This document shows, one piece after another, positions 1 to 9,587 of a DNA stretch of 64,000 bases (position 1 is its first letter; every line of letters starts with the position of its first letter). The DNA is from Ignavibacteria bacterium. GTDB taxonomy: Bacteria > Bacteroidota > Ignavibacteria > Kapaibacteriales > UBA2268. Where the stretch lies: NCBI GenBank assembly GCA_026417135.1, contig JAOADV010000001.1, forward strand, positions 1 to 64,000, read 5' to 3'. A program made the translations under genes and the position numbers. The notes under the pieces are model-generated. The model searched no databases. It was not told the origin of the DNA and saw only the letters and a program-made list of their open reading frames with translations.

Positions 1-3000
1 GTCATAACACCGGTCAATGTTCGTCCATTAGCTACTAATCGATAAATATAATTACCACTTGGAGCAAGATTACCATTCAAGTCAGTACCATCCCAAACGA
101 AGGAGTTGTAGTTGCCAGCAGGTAAGTCCTCGTCGACAAGTGTTTTGACAACCTTGCCATAAACGTCAAGAATTTCGAGTCTAACCCTACTATCGACAGG
201 GAGAGTGAATGGTATAGTTGTAGTTGTTGCAAATGGATTTGGTGCATTTTGGAAGAGTTCCAACTCCCCGATACCAAGATATTTGATTGTGATAATTTGA
301 GAATGAGTGAAGTTTGCACCAGTTCCATCATTGTCAACTTGTCGCAGCCTATATTGATAAGTAGTGTTCGGTACTACGTTCTTATCGAAGAAAGAATACC
401 GAGTTGGTGCAGTTGAAAAGCCAGCACCTTTGACAAAACCGATATCTTTAAATTCGGTAGTTTCGTCAGTTCCAACTCGTCTTTCGATAAAGAATCCGTA
501 GTTATTCCTTTCCGAAGAAGTTTCCCAGAAGAGGTCAATTCCAGCGTCGCGAGCACGTCCATCAAAGGTAAGAAGTTCAACTGGGTCGTGTACCGCCTCG
601 AGTCTTAGGAACCATCTGTTACCTAAGTATGGTCGAATGTAAGGTATCCAAGTTCCCCGGGAAAGCGTAGCAGTGTAGTTGTCAGCAGGTGTAATACCAA
701 AATGATGTAGGTGCCCATAACCCGGATTGCCGATAGTTGGCATAAACTGTACCCAGTTTCCACTTCCACGTGTATTTTCATAAGCAAAGACATTGTCGTT
801 CACTAAGTTCAGTGTTGGGCTAAGCTTACGAAAATCTTTCTCAATCATAAGATGATAGCCAGAACCACCTACTGGACCACCCGATGTTACTGGAGGTGGA
901 ATATAGATGGATGTTATTCTCATACCCATACGATATTTAGAAGCACCGAGTTCAATTGGGTCTTGCCCCAATTGGGATATAGAAACCCAATATGTACCAG
1001 ATTGAAGAATAACAGGTTTCGTGAGTAAATAAGTTAGTATTTTATTAGGAGCAATGCTATCACCTTTGAAATCCCAGGCTCGAAGAGTATAGAGCAATGA
1101 ACCACCTATCTTGGTACTTGGCTGGTCTGTTCCTCTGTAAACCTCGAAAGATATCATATCTGGGCTTTGGTTCTTTTCTCCAAATAAGGCTTGATAACCA
1201 TACAAAGTATCTTGCTGATAAAGTGTAAAGCGCATAGCAATTTGCCCAGAACCAGAGCCAGCTAAAACTCCCGCAGCCCAATCGGTCGAATAACCAGAGG
1301 ATGGACCGCTTAATCTTCCACTACCTCCTTCTGCGAATCCGAACAAATTCAAACCACGACCGATAACTCCAGTAAATTGATTATCAGGAACATCGTTACG
1401 AATATTAGTGGGATTATCATAAGCAAAGAATTCTCCAAAGTTGAGAGTAATATCGATATAATTTGTATCGTTTATTGGTTCGATATCACCGCCCGGAATA
1501 GTAACCCAAGCATAAATACGGTACTCGCCAGGTCCATAGAGTCGAGCATTGAAATCGGGCATTGCAAGTTCGTGAGTAGTAGCAGGCAACATACCGGGTA
1601 GCTGAGATGTTCGTTTGTAAACTGCAAGCCTTTCTCCGGGTCTATAAATCATAACTGTTACGAGGAATCCCGGTGCTGGAACCCCAGTATTATTACTCAA
1701 TTTAACTCGCACAGGTACCTTTATAGCTTGCGAAGCAGGCACAACTTTGTAAGGCCAAACAGTTCTTACAGTGGTTAGTTCGATATCTGTAATTTCTGTT
1801 GGGAACAATAGTTTAACATTGTCAACGTAACAAACGTCATCGTCATCAGGAATACAGGTAATACATTTTCTGTTGTTTCTTGCATACATTTTGATTCGGA
1901 AGCGGAAGTTTTTCGCTCCTTCTTTTTGATATCTTAGCACTGTATCTGGAATTGTAACAAATGCTTTTACATAGTCAAAATCAATTCCGTCGTCAAATAA
2001 TCTTGGACGAAGTCCATTAAGATTGGGTGCTGAGGGTTGGGAAAGAGCAGAATCCTTATCAGTTTCAAGATAACCAATTAAGTAGCCCCCTGCACCGAAG
2101 AGTGAATATGCTGGCATATCAGTTACAGGGCGTGCGCCACCGCGTCGAGGATGGTTTCGCCAACGTCTTTCATCTATGTTGCATATTTGGGTAATACCAT
2201 CGTCACTTGGTAAAGCCCAATCAATGGCAATTTCGTCGGGGGGATTGGATGCTGCCCCGCCGTAACCAGTCCAGTTTGAGAAAACATCGCCGTTAACAAC
2301 AGACCTTGGTTCCATCCCAACTAATTGGTTGTCGCACCAACCTCTATCCCAACTATCTTGTTTAGTCGCACGTTGGAAACCGACAGAAATAACAGCAGTT
2401 TTCTTATTAAGAAGATTAATTGGGAAGGAACGAATCTCGTCGCCACCGGGTGAAGTTGCTGGCTCTTGACGTTCCAAAGTTAAACGATTCATTCTAATAA
2501 CTGGAGAGCGGAGTTTAAATTGTGTATAATCGGGTGTCTTTATGTTGAAATCAGGATTATTGGTAGCTGCATATTCACCTCTTGGAGGCAGTGGATAATA
2601 AGATACCTCATCTCCGGAAGCAACTTCAGCATCAATATTTACCCACTTCAGAGTAGATGGCATAGGTGTTCTTTCTGCAATATGAAACGAGGTTACATCA
2701 TCACTGAAATCTTCCAAGCGTTTCATAACGAAAAGTCTGACGAAACCTGTATCATCAAACGGCCAAGTATCTCCCCAACTCTCTTGAGTTCTTGGATTTC
2801 GAGGTTCGGCAATTATGTATGCGCGCAAACGACCAATTTGGTTAACAGCCACGTCACTTGGTTCGAAAGGAGGAAATCTGACTTGAACAAAACCATAAGG
2901 TGGTATACCATTATAACGTTCAGTACCAGGGAAAGGCAAAGGTGTCACATTAATTGCGCCACCAGTTCCAGTAGTAACTCTAACATAAGTTACCTTTGCC

Positions 3001-4673
3001 ATTGGGTCACCCATACACTGTTCGAGAAGTGTATCACGAAAACCTAGGGCAAGGCAAGTACTATCGATTGGAACGAGGTGATTATAAACTTTCCTATCAC
3101 TTGCAACATTTACAATAAGGAACCGTGCAAAGAAAGTAAATTGTTGTGGCTGGTAGTTAACACCTTGTGGTCCTTGTATGTTATTTGAAAGATTTTGCAA
3201 AACAGCAACTGGTTGAATAGCACCTAATTTTTCGTCGCCCGCAAGCAATTCGTAGTTATTTACTTTGTCAGGTGGAACTCTCTCGGTAAATTCAATACCT
3301 GCTCGGGGGTCGGGTTTTCGAGTCAAGTACTCAATGAAAACAACACGGCAAGTATTTTTCCATTGTTTAAATTTGATTGCTAATGAATTTCTCGGATAGT
3401 CAACATTTGGATTAGATAAACGCATAAAGTAATGAGTATATTGCTGATATTCACCAGCCCAAGGATATGTGGGTCCGCCAGGTTGACCAAAATTAACGTG
3501 ACGAGCAAAACCTGTAACTCCTACTGTGGTATTATAACGGAAAACAACATGCGATGGAACTGCACGACCCGAAACAACCGCAACACCATCGAACCGCTCG
3601 TAAATTATGGTTATACTACTATCTCTTTTATCTAAAATAACTTGAGCGTTTGCAGAAATATAATTTGATTCACCAAATCGACCATCAGTGGGTGCAGTAA
3701 AAGTACCAAGAGGTGTGCTCATACTTCCCAAAGGTGCCGCATTAACAAAATAAATGATTAAACGGTCGGCAGTTACAGTTCGTTTGAAATAAACTTTTCC
3801 ATAATCTTCAGGCATTGCAACAGTTTTATTAAACTGAGAAAGATGGAGTTGTCCCCAGAAAGGTGCGATAAGTGCAGCTCTATAAGAAGAAATAAAGCCG
3901 GGTGCTGCCGAGCCACCTAAGGCACCTCCTCGCGAACGAATACCAGCTTGTGGACTAGTTCTATCATTACCAAGAGCAACAAATTGATAACCCCAATTAT
4001 CTGCTGTTGCATCGGTCAATCCATCCCCAGTACGACCCCGTGTAAACCAATCCATACTCATTGGGTCGTAACAACTTGTAGCACCTGTTGGAATTGTCCT
4101 ATTTCCAGCAGCATCGTAGAAATACCTTCGATTGGAAAGGGCTATTAATCCATTGGTAGTGACGTAGAAACTGTCGTATCGTATTCCGTTGAAGTAAAAA
4201 TTAAATCCGATAGGTATAGGACCAGCAAATGCATCATCAGTAGAATCTGTTGCGCCCTCGAAGAAATTTCCATCGGATGGATAAGCTGGATTTCGGAAAA
4301 ATCTCAAACCTTCCTCTGGATACTGGGACCAGTATGTTCTTGGTAATATTCTAGGACCAGGAACGATTCTCCGCCATAGCCCTGGCTCTTCGTTAGTGTC
4401 GTAGATAAAAACGCTGGGACGCCAATAGTCAGGAGCATCGTCATCGCTATCGACGAAGTAGTATCCAGTTGAAATTGATGGTTGCGTTATTGGATTATCC
4501 AAGGCTGAAAAGGGTCTTGGATAGCTCGAATTCTCATAAAAGGGACTCGGTTCGAAGAATTGACTTCTTCGGAGTGGCTCGTCTCCTTCATTTTTGTTGT
4601 CATCTGCTAAGGTATTAAAACCATAAAGCAGTATGGCAAACAAAATAGGCCAAAATAGAAAGCGTTGTTTCAT
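1..4673 (-). CDS. Giant T9SS-secreted surface protein, 3' end cut by window edge
   Basis: An uninterrupted reading frame of 1557 codons runs from the ATG at 4673 to the window edge without a stop. The start has an AAAGGAGAG ribosome-binding sequence about 7 nt upstream. Residues 1-22 form a signal peptide (basic MKQR, hydrophobic core, cleavage after FNTLA). Around residues 150-175 is a beta-sandwich pattern (PIGFNFYFNG, VTTNG) common in Bacteroidota surface proteins. Around 1044-1075 is a CARDB-like stretch, and around 1360-1440 a fibronectin-III-like domain (FWETSSERNNYGF, YQYRLRQVDNDG). From about residue 1470 the pattern LFQNAPNPF, GKVVKTLVD, PSGNYIYRL is that of a type A T9SS sorting domain; only its last few residues lie outside the window. 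It is therefore expected to be exported by Sec and then T9SS and anchored or released at the cell surface. Substrate or ligand is unknown. It starts 51 bp after the upstream Rossmann-fold gene and may be co-transcribed with it. Confidence 0.85.
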   Translation of the reverse strand, partial: MKQRFLFWPILFAILLYGFNTLADDNKNEGDEPLRRSQFFEPSPFYENSSYPRPFSALDNPITQPSISTGYYFVDSDDDAPDYWRPSVFIYDTNEEPGLWRRIVPGPRILPRTYWSQYPEEGLRFFRNPAYPSDGNFFEGATDSTDDAFAGPIPIGFNFYFNGIRYDSFYVTTNGLIALSNRRYFYDAAGNRTIPTGATSCYDPMSMDWFTRGRTGDGLTDATADNWGYQFVALGNDRTSPQAGIRSRGGALGGSAAPGFISSYRAALIAPFWGQLHLSQFNKTVAMPEDYGKVYFKRTVTADRLIIYFVNAAPLGSMSTPLGTFTAPTDGRFGESNYISANAQVILDKRDSSITIIYERFDGVAVVSGRAVPSHVVFRYNTTVGVTGFARHVNFGQPGGPTYPWAGEYQQYTHYFMRLSNPNVDYPRNSLAIKFKQWKNTCRVVFIEYLTRKPDPRAGIEFTERVPPDKVNNYELLAGDEKLGAIQPVAVLQNLSNNIQGPQGVNYQPQQFTFFARFLIVNVASDRKVYNHLVPIDSTCLALGFRDTLLEQCMGDPMAKVTYVRVTTGTGGAINVTPLPFPGTERYNGIPPYGFVQVRFPPFEPSDVAVNQIGRLRAYIIAEPRNPRTQESWGDTWPFDDTGFVRLFVMKRLEDFSDDVTSFHIAERTPMPSTLKWVNIDAEVASGDEVSYYPLPPRGEYAATNNPDFNIKTPDYTQFKLRSPVIRMNRLTLERQEPATSPGGDEIRSFPINLLNKKTAVISVGFQRATKQDSWDRGWCDNQLVGMEPRSVVNGDVFSNWTGYGGAASNPPDEIAIDWALPSDDGITQICNIDERRWRNHPRRGGARPVTDMPAYSLFGAGGYLIGYLETDKDSALSQPSAPNLNGLRPRLFDDGIDFDYVKAFVTIPDTVLRYQKEGAKNFRFRIKMYARNNRKCITCIPDDDDVCYVDNVKLLFPTEITDIELTTVRTVWPYKVVPASQAIKVPVRVKLSNNTGVPAPGFLVTVMIYRPGERLAVYKRTSQLPGMLPATTHELAMPDFNARLYGPGEYRIYAWVTIPGGDIEPINDTNYIDITLNFGEFFAYDNPTNIRNDVPDNQFTGVIGRGLNLFGFAEGGSGRLSGPSSGYSTDWAAGVLAGSGSGQIAMRFTLYQQDTLYGYQALFGEKNQSPDMISFEVYRGTDQPSTKIGGSLLYTLRAWDFKGDSIAPNKILTYLLTKPVILQSGTYWVSISQLGQDPIELGASKYRMGMRITSIYIPPPVTSGGPVGGSGYHLMIEKDFRKLSPTLNLVNDNVFAYENTRGSGNWVQFMPTIGNPGYGHLHHFGITPADNYTATLSRGTWIPYIRPYLGNRWFLRLEAVHDPVELLTFDGRARDAGIDLFWETSSERNNYGFFIERRVGTDETTEFKDIGFVKGAGFSTAPTRYSFFDKNVVPNTTYQYRLRQVDNDGTGANFTHSQIITIKYLGIGELELFQNAPNPFATTTTIPFTLPVDSRVRLEILDVYGKVVKTLVDEDLPAGNYNSFVWDGTDLNGNLAPSGNYIYRLVANGRTLTGVM

Positions 4674-4724
4674 TAGAAATCTCTCCTTTAATTGTTTAAC
4701 ATAACACATTTTAATTTAATAAAA

Positions 4725-6416
4725 TTATCTTTTAAATCTCCAACCTTTGTCTTCGTTTTCGAAAATCCAAGCTATTAGCTTTCCCTCATTTATTTCATTG
4801 AAATAATTCCAATATTCGTTTGAGTAATTGTAACAACTACTTGTATCGTCTTTACCCTGAGATTCGACTTGCGAGATTATTTGCTGAATACGAAATTGCC
4901 ATTTTTGGAAATTTTGGGGTCGGAGGTCAACCCAGCCTTCGTAGCACCACTTTTCTAAATTTTCATCGTTAAAATCCCATTCGCCTGAAAAATTCTGGAC
5001 GGGAATTTTAACTTCTTTCCCCCTTAGATATGTTTTTCCATCGGGCAACAAAATAACCAACCCTATTGATAACATCTCGGAACGCAAATTAACATTTTCT
5101 TTAATAATTTCAAAAGAACGCAAAGAAAGTTCTTCGGGGGTCAATAGCAAAACCTTTTTCAAAGTTCCAGCTACCCTTTTAATCAAGTTTGCTTCGAAAA
5201 GCAACTTCGAAAGTCTTGGAGGTCCTAACAACTCGAAAGCAATGCTTTCAATTTGCATTTTCTCTTCAAGTCTCCTCAACATTTTCAAAGCATAATGTTG
5301 TAAAAAACCGCCACGGTATGTTGGTCCAAGAGTAAACGCATCCAAACCTTGAATTACATCTTTGCCAGTATTACCTCCAAGAATTTCGAAAATAGAATAA
5401 AGTGCAATTTCTTCTGGGGTTACAACTTCCATCTGTCCTAACGCACTAATTGCCTCGAACTCTGCACGAGAAAAAATACCATTTTCTCCGGTATCGATAT
5501 AAACAGACCGAAAGTTGTCATTCAATTCGATTATTCCTTCAAAATCAGAAAATTTAAATTTTCCACCAATGGATTTAGCCTTTTCAACAGGCATATCTAC
5601 TAATTGAATAGGCTTACCTTTCCTATAAACTTCGCCATAATCAATTTTTTTCCAAGCAATTACAGCAGTTGGTTTTATTTCTTTAATAATTGGCCCATTT
5701 GGAGACCTTGCCATTAAATATAGCAAAAGAGTCTGTGCTCCAGCAACTGCAGATTTAGCGAGAAGAACGCGAGAAGGTCTCTCTTCGCTATGAGTGTAAG
5801 GTATGTTCAAACCCATACCGCCAGTTCCGCTCGTTCCAATCTTCAAATACATTTTAGTTTCGGAATCAACAAGGGCACGATACAATATTTGTATATGCCT
5901 AATTAATTGCGGTATATAAATACTTGCAATCAATCGTTCTACATCCTCTACTTGAAGGTTTCCGTTCATTATTTCTGCACGAACAGAATTCACTCCTTTG
6001 TAAATATCTTGGTAAGCAAAGGCAGTAGCAGTGTTGATACAGTCAATGACTATATCTGGCTTTGTTTCATTAATTAAACTATAAAGAGCGGAATTTTCAA
6101 GTATTTCATTTGTCAAATCATCATAAATGTCCGATACAATCTGCTTTCTCCATATCGCGTTGGACAGAACTTCGTTCCAATCCATATCTTTCCACTCTGT
6201 TCGTGAAAAAATGTTGCCCCATCTTGCTTCCAAAATTTCTGGCGAAACTTCGGGAAAGTCTTTTAGCAATTGTTCGACAGCTTCTTTGGCTTCGGAGCTC
6301 CGAAGCGAGGAAATGACTAACTTCGCTGGGGAATGCTTTAACAATTCGCGACAAATGGCAAGTCCAACAAGTCCCCATCCTCCAAGAACAAGAATTCGTT
6401 TACCACGTATTTCCAT
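4725..6416 (-). CDS. NAD(P)-binding Rossmann-fold (SDR-like) protein of unknown function
   Basis: This 563-residue cytosolic protein opens with a beta-alpha-beta dinucleotide-binding fingerprint (RILVLGGWGLVGLAI, residues about 6-20) typical of extended short-chain dehydrogenases. No other catalytic motif stands out: I do not see a YxxxK in the usual place. It is far longer than a normal SDR (250-350 residues), and the C-terminal half (about 350-563) matches nothing I recognise. The ATG at 6416 was chosen; a TTG one codon upstream is possible. The giant T9SS protein follows 51 bp downstream on the same strand. A dehydrogenase or reductase acting on a large or linked substrate is conceivable, but substrate and pathway are not shown by the sequence. 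Confidence 0.6.
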   Translation of the reverse strand: MEIRGKRILVLGGWGLVGLAICRELLKHSPAKLVISSLRSSEAKEAVEQLLKDFPEVSPEILEARWGNIFSRTEWKDMDWNEVLSNAIWRKQIVSDIYDDLTNEILENSALYSLINETKPDIVIDCINTATAFAYQDIYKGVNSVRAEIMNGNLQVEDVERLIASIYIPQLIRHIQILYRALVDSETKMYLKIGTSGTGGMGLNIPYTHSEERPSRVLLAKSAVAGAQTLLLYLMARSPNGPIIKEIKPTAVIAWKKIDYGEVYRKGKPIQLVDMPVEKAKSIGGKFKFSDFEGIIELNDNFRSVYIDTGENGIFSRAEFEAISALGQMEVVTPEEIALYSIFEILGGNTGKDVIQGLDAFTLGPTYRGGFLQHYALKMLRRLEEKMQIESIAFELLGPPRLSKLLFEANLIKRVAGTLKKVLLLTPEELSLRSFEIIKENVNLRSEMLSIGLVILLPDGKTYLRGKEVKIPVQNFSGEWDFNDENLEKWCYEGWVDLRPQNFQKWQFRIQQIISQVESQGKDDTSSCYNYSNEYWNYFNEINEGKLIAWIFENEDKGWRFKR

Positions 6417-6594
6417 CAAATATCTTTTTTTGTTTTTAACAAAAAATAAAGAACAAAATAATTAAATTTTTTTTCAAAACAAAAGATTTTTTCCCGACGA
6501 TGCCCCCGATTTTCAAAGAACTTTCTCATATTGTTGTTTTTCTACGATTAAAGACACAAAATTTTAAAAAAAGTCTCACTTTCAAAGTAATTTT

Positions 6595-7929
6595 TCAAAA
6601 CTTGACTAACTTTTTGATAAAAATCTTCATATCATTGTTAAGAATTAGTAAGCAGTAAACACCTTTGGGTAAATTTTCCAATATCTCTTCTTCGTTAAGA
6701 CGAGAGTTAGGAAAAGAATACTCAAAAGTTTTTACCTTTTCACCTAAGATATTGAAAATTACAATTTTTCGCGGGATAGATTCAACATTAAAATCTCGTG
6801 GTTCGACATAAAGGAGATAATCTTTAAAATTTCTAAAAATCGCACCATCAACTCCAAAAGCATAAATTTCGAAGTTAAATTTCTTGTAATTCAATTCTTG
6901 ACCCCCGTTCGAAAAAATAATCAAAGTTAGAAAAGAAAAAATCTCTGCATCAGAAAATTGATAAGTAGATTTGGGCGAGTAAACTGAATACTTTTTAGTT
7001 GAGTCATTGTAAAATAGTATTCTACCTTTATTATCCACAACACAAACCGCTTTGTCCTCTCCTACTGCAATAGCTAAAGGCTGATTGGTTATTTGTTCCA
7101 AGTAATGTGTTTCAAATGAATATGTCAAAGGGTCAAATTTCCAAATACATAAAGTATCGTCGTTTGTACCAACATAATACGATAATTGTGGAGTTAAAGT
7201 ATCGAAAACATTAATAGAAAAATCGACCAAGTTTACCCCTTGCCCAAAATCTTTAAAGTCTTTCAGTAACTGCCAAGTTCGAAGGTTATCGTTCGAGAAA
7301 AAAACCTTAGTTTGAAGATTATACTTTTTGCCACCCAGAATATAAAAAAGTGCTTTTTCCTCTCCATCTTTAACAATAAAAGAAACTTTAATTTCCGAGA
7401 AGACTAAATTTGAATCTATCAATACCTTTTTCCAAGAATTTTCTTTTACAGAGTAGATGAAAACCGAGCCACCATATCCACAGAAATATAAATTCTCATA
7501 ACTGTCTTCTTCGAAATCAAAGAAACTTTTACAATATGGAAGCAATTCACCATCGAAGAGAAAGTTTTTCAACTCATTGCCGTTTATATCAAGGAAAGAG
7601 ACCTGGGCACAGTCGTAAGCAAAATTATATCCTGCAATGATAACTAAATTGTCATCTTTTCTTAGTGAAAACTTACCTTTAAATGGGAAAATATTTGATA
7701 GTTCGTAAGTTCTCCAAGTTCTGCCTTTGTTTGAGGAAAAGAAAACAGCACCGCCAGTGTAAGTTGAACCTACTGCTAAAAGGGAGTCGTCAGCCTCATA
7801 GACATTAGAAATTAAAGGGGCAAGGTCTATTGAATAAATTTTTTCCTTACGATTTTGTATAGAAATATTCTCCCACTCGGTTGCAAACATAACCGAGAAA
7901 TTGAACAAAAAAAGAATAAAAATCAACAT
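6595..7929 (-). CDS. T9SS-secreted protein with BNR/propeller-like repeats
   Basis: The protein has 444 residues. The N-terminus is a signal peptide (MLIFILFLFNFSVMFA). The body carries Asp-box/BNR-like signatures (FFSSNKGRTW near residue 65, FFSNDNLRTW near 210) of the kind found in beta-propellers such as sialidase-like and YCF48-like proteins. The last 65 residues (PRKIVIFNILGEKVKTFEY, then LPKGVYCLLI and a basic IKKLVKF end) form a T9SS type A sorting domain that is fully present here. It should thus be exported and delivered to the cell surface or medium. Catalytic residues of a sialidase are not evident, so a binding or scaffold propeller is more likely. purE lies 39 bp upstream on the same strand. 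Confidence 0.75.
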   Translation of the reverse strand: MLIFILFLFNFSVMFATEWENISIQNRKEKIYSIDLAPLISNVYEADDSLLAVGSTYTGGAVFFSSNKGRTWRTYELSNIFPFKGKFSLRKDDNLVIIAGYNFAYDCAQVSFLDINGNELKNFLFDGELLPYCKSFFDFEEDSYENLYFCGYGGSVFIYSVKENSWKKVLIDSNLVFSEIKVSFIVKDGEEKALFYILGGKKYNLQTKVFFSNDNLRTWQLLKDFKDFGQGVNLVDFSINVFDTLTPQLSYYVGTNDDTLCIWKFDPLTYSFETHYLEQITNQPLAIAVGEDKAVCVVDNKGRILFYNDSTKKYSVYSPKSTYQFSDAEIFSFLTLIIFSNGGQELNYKKFNFEIYAFGVDGAIFRNFKDYLLYVEPRDFNVESIPRKIVIFNILGEKVKTFEYSFPNSRLNEEEILENLPKGVYCLLILNNDMKIFIKKLVKF

Positions 7930-7968
7930 TTTGGGGTTGTCATTCTACATCAAAAATTTACTATGATA

Positions 7969-8457
7969 TCAAAATGATTTTTTGAAATATTCTTTAGTAT
8001 TTTTATTTCTGGACTCTTCTGCAAGTTTTACTTTATAATTTTCTAATTTCTGATTAATATCTTCATTGAACAATCCAATAATTTGTAGAGCTAAAAGACC
8101 TGCGTTTTTTGCTCCATTAATAGCTACACTGGCAACTGGTACACCGGGAGGCATTTGCACAATTGAAAGAAGAGAATCTAAGCCACCAAGCGACTTTGTT
8201 TGTATGGGAACACCAATTACTGGTAATGTAGTATAAGCAGCACAAACACCCGGAAGATGTGCGGCACCACCAGCCCCGGCTATTATCACCTTGATTCCAT
8301 TTTGTTTTGCTTTTTTAATATAGTCTGCTACGTCGGTTGGGGTCCTATGTGCAGAGGCAACAAAAATATCATAAGAAACTCCAAACTCTTCAAGCACATC
8401 AGCTGCTTGCTTCATTATTTCATAATCAGAATCACTACCCATTATAATTGCAACCAT
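7969..8457 (-). CDS. purE: N5-carboxyaminoimidazole ribonucleotide mutase (PurE, class I)
   Basis: Interconverts N5-CAIR and CAIR in de novo purine synthesis, in the cytosol. The 162-residue length is that of class I PurE. The signatures are clear: MGSDSD at residues 6-11 (substrate phosphate and carboxylate binding), ASAHRTP with the catalytic histidine, [10 protein letters not shown], and PVIGVPI. The start is the ATG at 8457. No purK, its usual partner, is adjacent; the next gene downstream on the strand is the propeller protein, an unrelated neighbour. Upstream is a near-match TTAATTTG promoter element in the 8490s. The assignment is secure. Confidence 0.95.
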   Translation of the reverse strand: MVAIIMGSDSDYEIMKQAADVLEEFGVSYDIFVASAHRTPTDVADYIKKAKQNGIKVIIAGAGGAAHLPGVCAAYTTLPVIGVPIQTKSLGGLDSLLSIVQMPPGVPVASVAINGAKNAGLLALQIIGLFNEDINQKLENYKVKLAEESRNKNTKEYFKKSF

Positions 8458-8612
8458 AATTTTACCTTACTTTTTGAAAAAAAGCAAATTAATAATTTGC
8501 TAGGTAAAAAACCAAAATCAAGAAATTCGTAAAACTTCTCTCTAAAACAATTTTCTCACACAAATGAAGACTTGGCTAAAATCTTAAAAACATCAATTAT
8601 CCATTAAGGCTG

Positions 8613-8639
8613 ATTGTTAACCATTTTAAACTTAACAAT
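8613..8639 (-). terminator. 8-bp inverted repeat, possible terminator
   Basis: ATTGTTAA (8613-8620) and TTAACAAT (8632-8639) are perfect inverted repeats around an 11-nt loop. They lie about 50 nt downstream of the small membrane-protein gene. The stem is AT-rich and no clear U-tract follows, so its role as a terminator is only a suggestion. Confidence 0.3.
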
Positions 8640-8686
8640 TTGCAGAAGTAAAAAATGGACTTTCCCCAAGAAAATTTAATTTAGTT

Positions 8687-8821
8687 TTATTGGACAAGAT
8701 ACCTCAAAATAAAAAAAAGTGCAAACAATCCAGCAAAAGAAACTATTGCCCAAATTAGTAATTTCACTTCAATTCGAAGAAGAGGTTCGTATTTAAGCTT
8801 TTTGCTTTGTTTCTTGTTCAT
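8687..8821 (-). CDS. Small single-helix membrane protein (44 aa)
   Basis: A 44-residue reading frame begins MNKKQSKKLKYEPLL and ends FFILRYLVQ. The first ten residues are strongly basic. Residues about 20-42 form one continuous hydrophobic helix (LLIWAIVSFAGLFALFFIL), so an inner-membrane protein with its basic N-terminus in the cytosol is expected. A perfect TAnnTTTG box (TAAATTTG, 8831-8838 on this strand) sits 10 nt upstream of the ATG, which supports real expression with a very short leader. I see no ribosome-binding sequence. It lies alone between purE and dut. The function is unknown and I recognise no family; such proteins are often accessory subunits or stress peptides, but nothing here shows that. 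Confidence 0.55.
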   Translation of the reverse strand: MNKKQSKKLKYEPLLRIEVKLLIWAIVSFAGLFALFFILRYLVQ

Positions 8822-8830
8822 AAGGTAAAA

Positions 8831-8838
8831 CAAATTTA
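8831..8838 (-). promoter_or_regulatory. Bacteroidota-type -7 box for the 44-aa membrane protein
   Basis: TAAATTTG on the minus strand matches TAnnTTTG exactly, 10 nt before the ATG at 8821. No clear TTTG -33 element is seen. Confidence 0.45.
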
Positions 8839-9052
8839 AAAAAACAGATTACAATTAGCTTCAACATCTAAAGATACCCTATTCTAACTGATTTTTGACT
8901 ATGAACAAAAAACCATAGAATTGCATTGAGGGGTTTCACAAATGAACACAATGGTTACGAAGTAACGCAGAATTAGTTATAAACAAAATTTGCTCATCCT
9001 GAAATTGAACCAAATTACCAACATACCAAATACAAAGAATATCGGTGTTATT

Positions 9053-9496
9053 TTATAAACCCGTGCTTCCAAAACCACCTTCGCCTCGTTCAGTTTGGGA
9101 CAAGCTTTCAACTTCCTCCCACTCAACCTTTTCATATCGAGCAAAAACAAGCTGGGCAATTCGGTCGCCACGATGAATTTCGAAAGGTTTCTTCCCGAAA
9201 TTCGCTAAAATAATTTTAATCTCACCTCTGTAATCATTATCAATCGTTCCAGGAGAGTTAAGAGCAAATACCCCGTGACGATAAGCCAATCCACTGCGTG
9301 TTCTAACTTGACATTCATAACCATCTGGTATTGCAATTGCTATGCCTGTGGGTACTAAACTAACTCCACCTGGCTCAATTATTAAAGTATCTTCGACTGC
9401 TGCATATACGTCCATTCCAACAGAACCCGCAGATTGATAGTTCGGCAATGGTATATCAGCAAATTTTTTGCTAAGCCTCGTTATTTGCACTTTCAT
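9053..9496 (-). CDS. dut: dUTP diphosphatase (dUTPase)
   Basis: Hydrolyses dUTP to dUMP and pyrophosphate, keeping uracil out of DNA and feeding thymidylate synthesis; homotrimer, cytosolic. All five trimeric dUTPase motifs can be read in order: motif 1 GSVGMDVYA (about 24-32), motif 2 RTRSGLA, motif 3 NSPGTIDNDYRGEI with the catalytic Asp, motif 4 GDRIAQLVF, and the C-terminal motif 5 RGEGGFGSTG that closes over the substrate. The length of 147 is normal. The ATG at 9496 is the first Met. rqcH is divergent, 91 bp away; that gap shows no clear TAnnTTTG box for either gene. Confidence 0.95.
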   Translation of the reverse strand: MKVQITRLSKKFADIPLPNYQSAGSVGMDVYAAVEDTLIIEPGGVSLVPTGIAIAIPDGYECQVRTRSGLAYRHGVFALNSPGTIDNDYRGEIKIILANFGKKPFEIHRGDRIAQLVFARYEKVEWEEVESLSQTERGEGGFGSTGL

Positions 9497-9587
9497 AAGT
9501 AATTCTCTTTAAAACAACTTGAAATTTAATAAATTTAGAACTTAAACAAGTAATAAATCGTCTTTTAAAAATAAAATTTAGACTTCA

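Noticed and set aside
2520-3047. 175-residue plus-strand reading frame
   Set aside because: It lies wholly inside the giant T9SS gene on the other strand, has odd composition (Ser/Cys/Trp-rich) and no domain pattern.
6127-6465. 112-residue plus-strand frame at the start of the Rossmann-fold gene
   Set aside because: Antisense shadow of a frame with a clear nucleotide-binding motif; no promoter or domain.
8954-8966. GTTAC-GAA-GTAAC hairpin downstream of dut
   Set aside because: Only 5 bp with no U-tract; expected by chance at this frequency.
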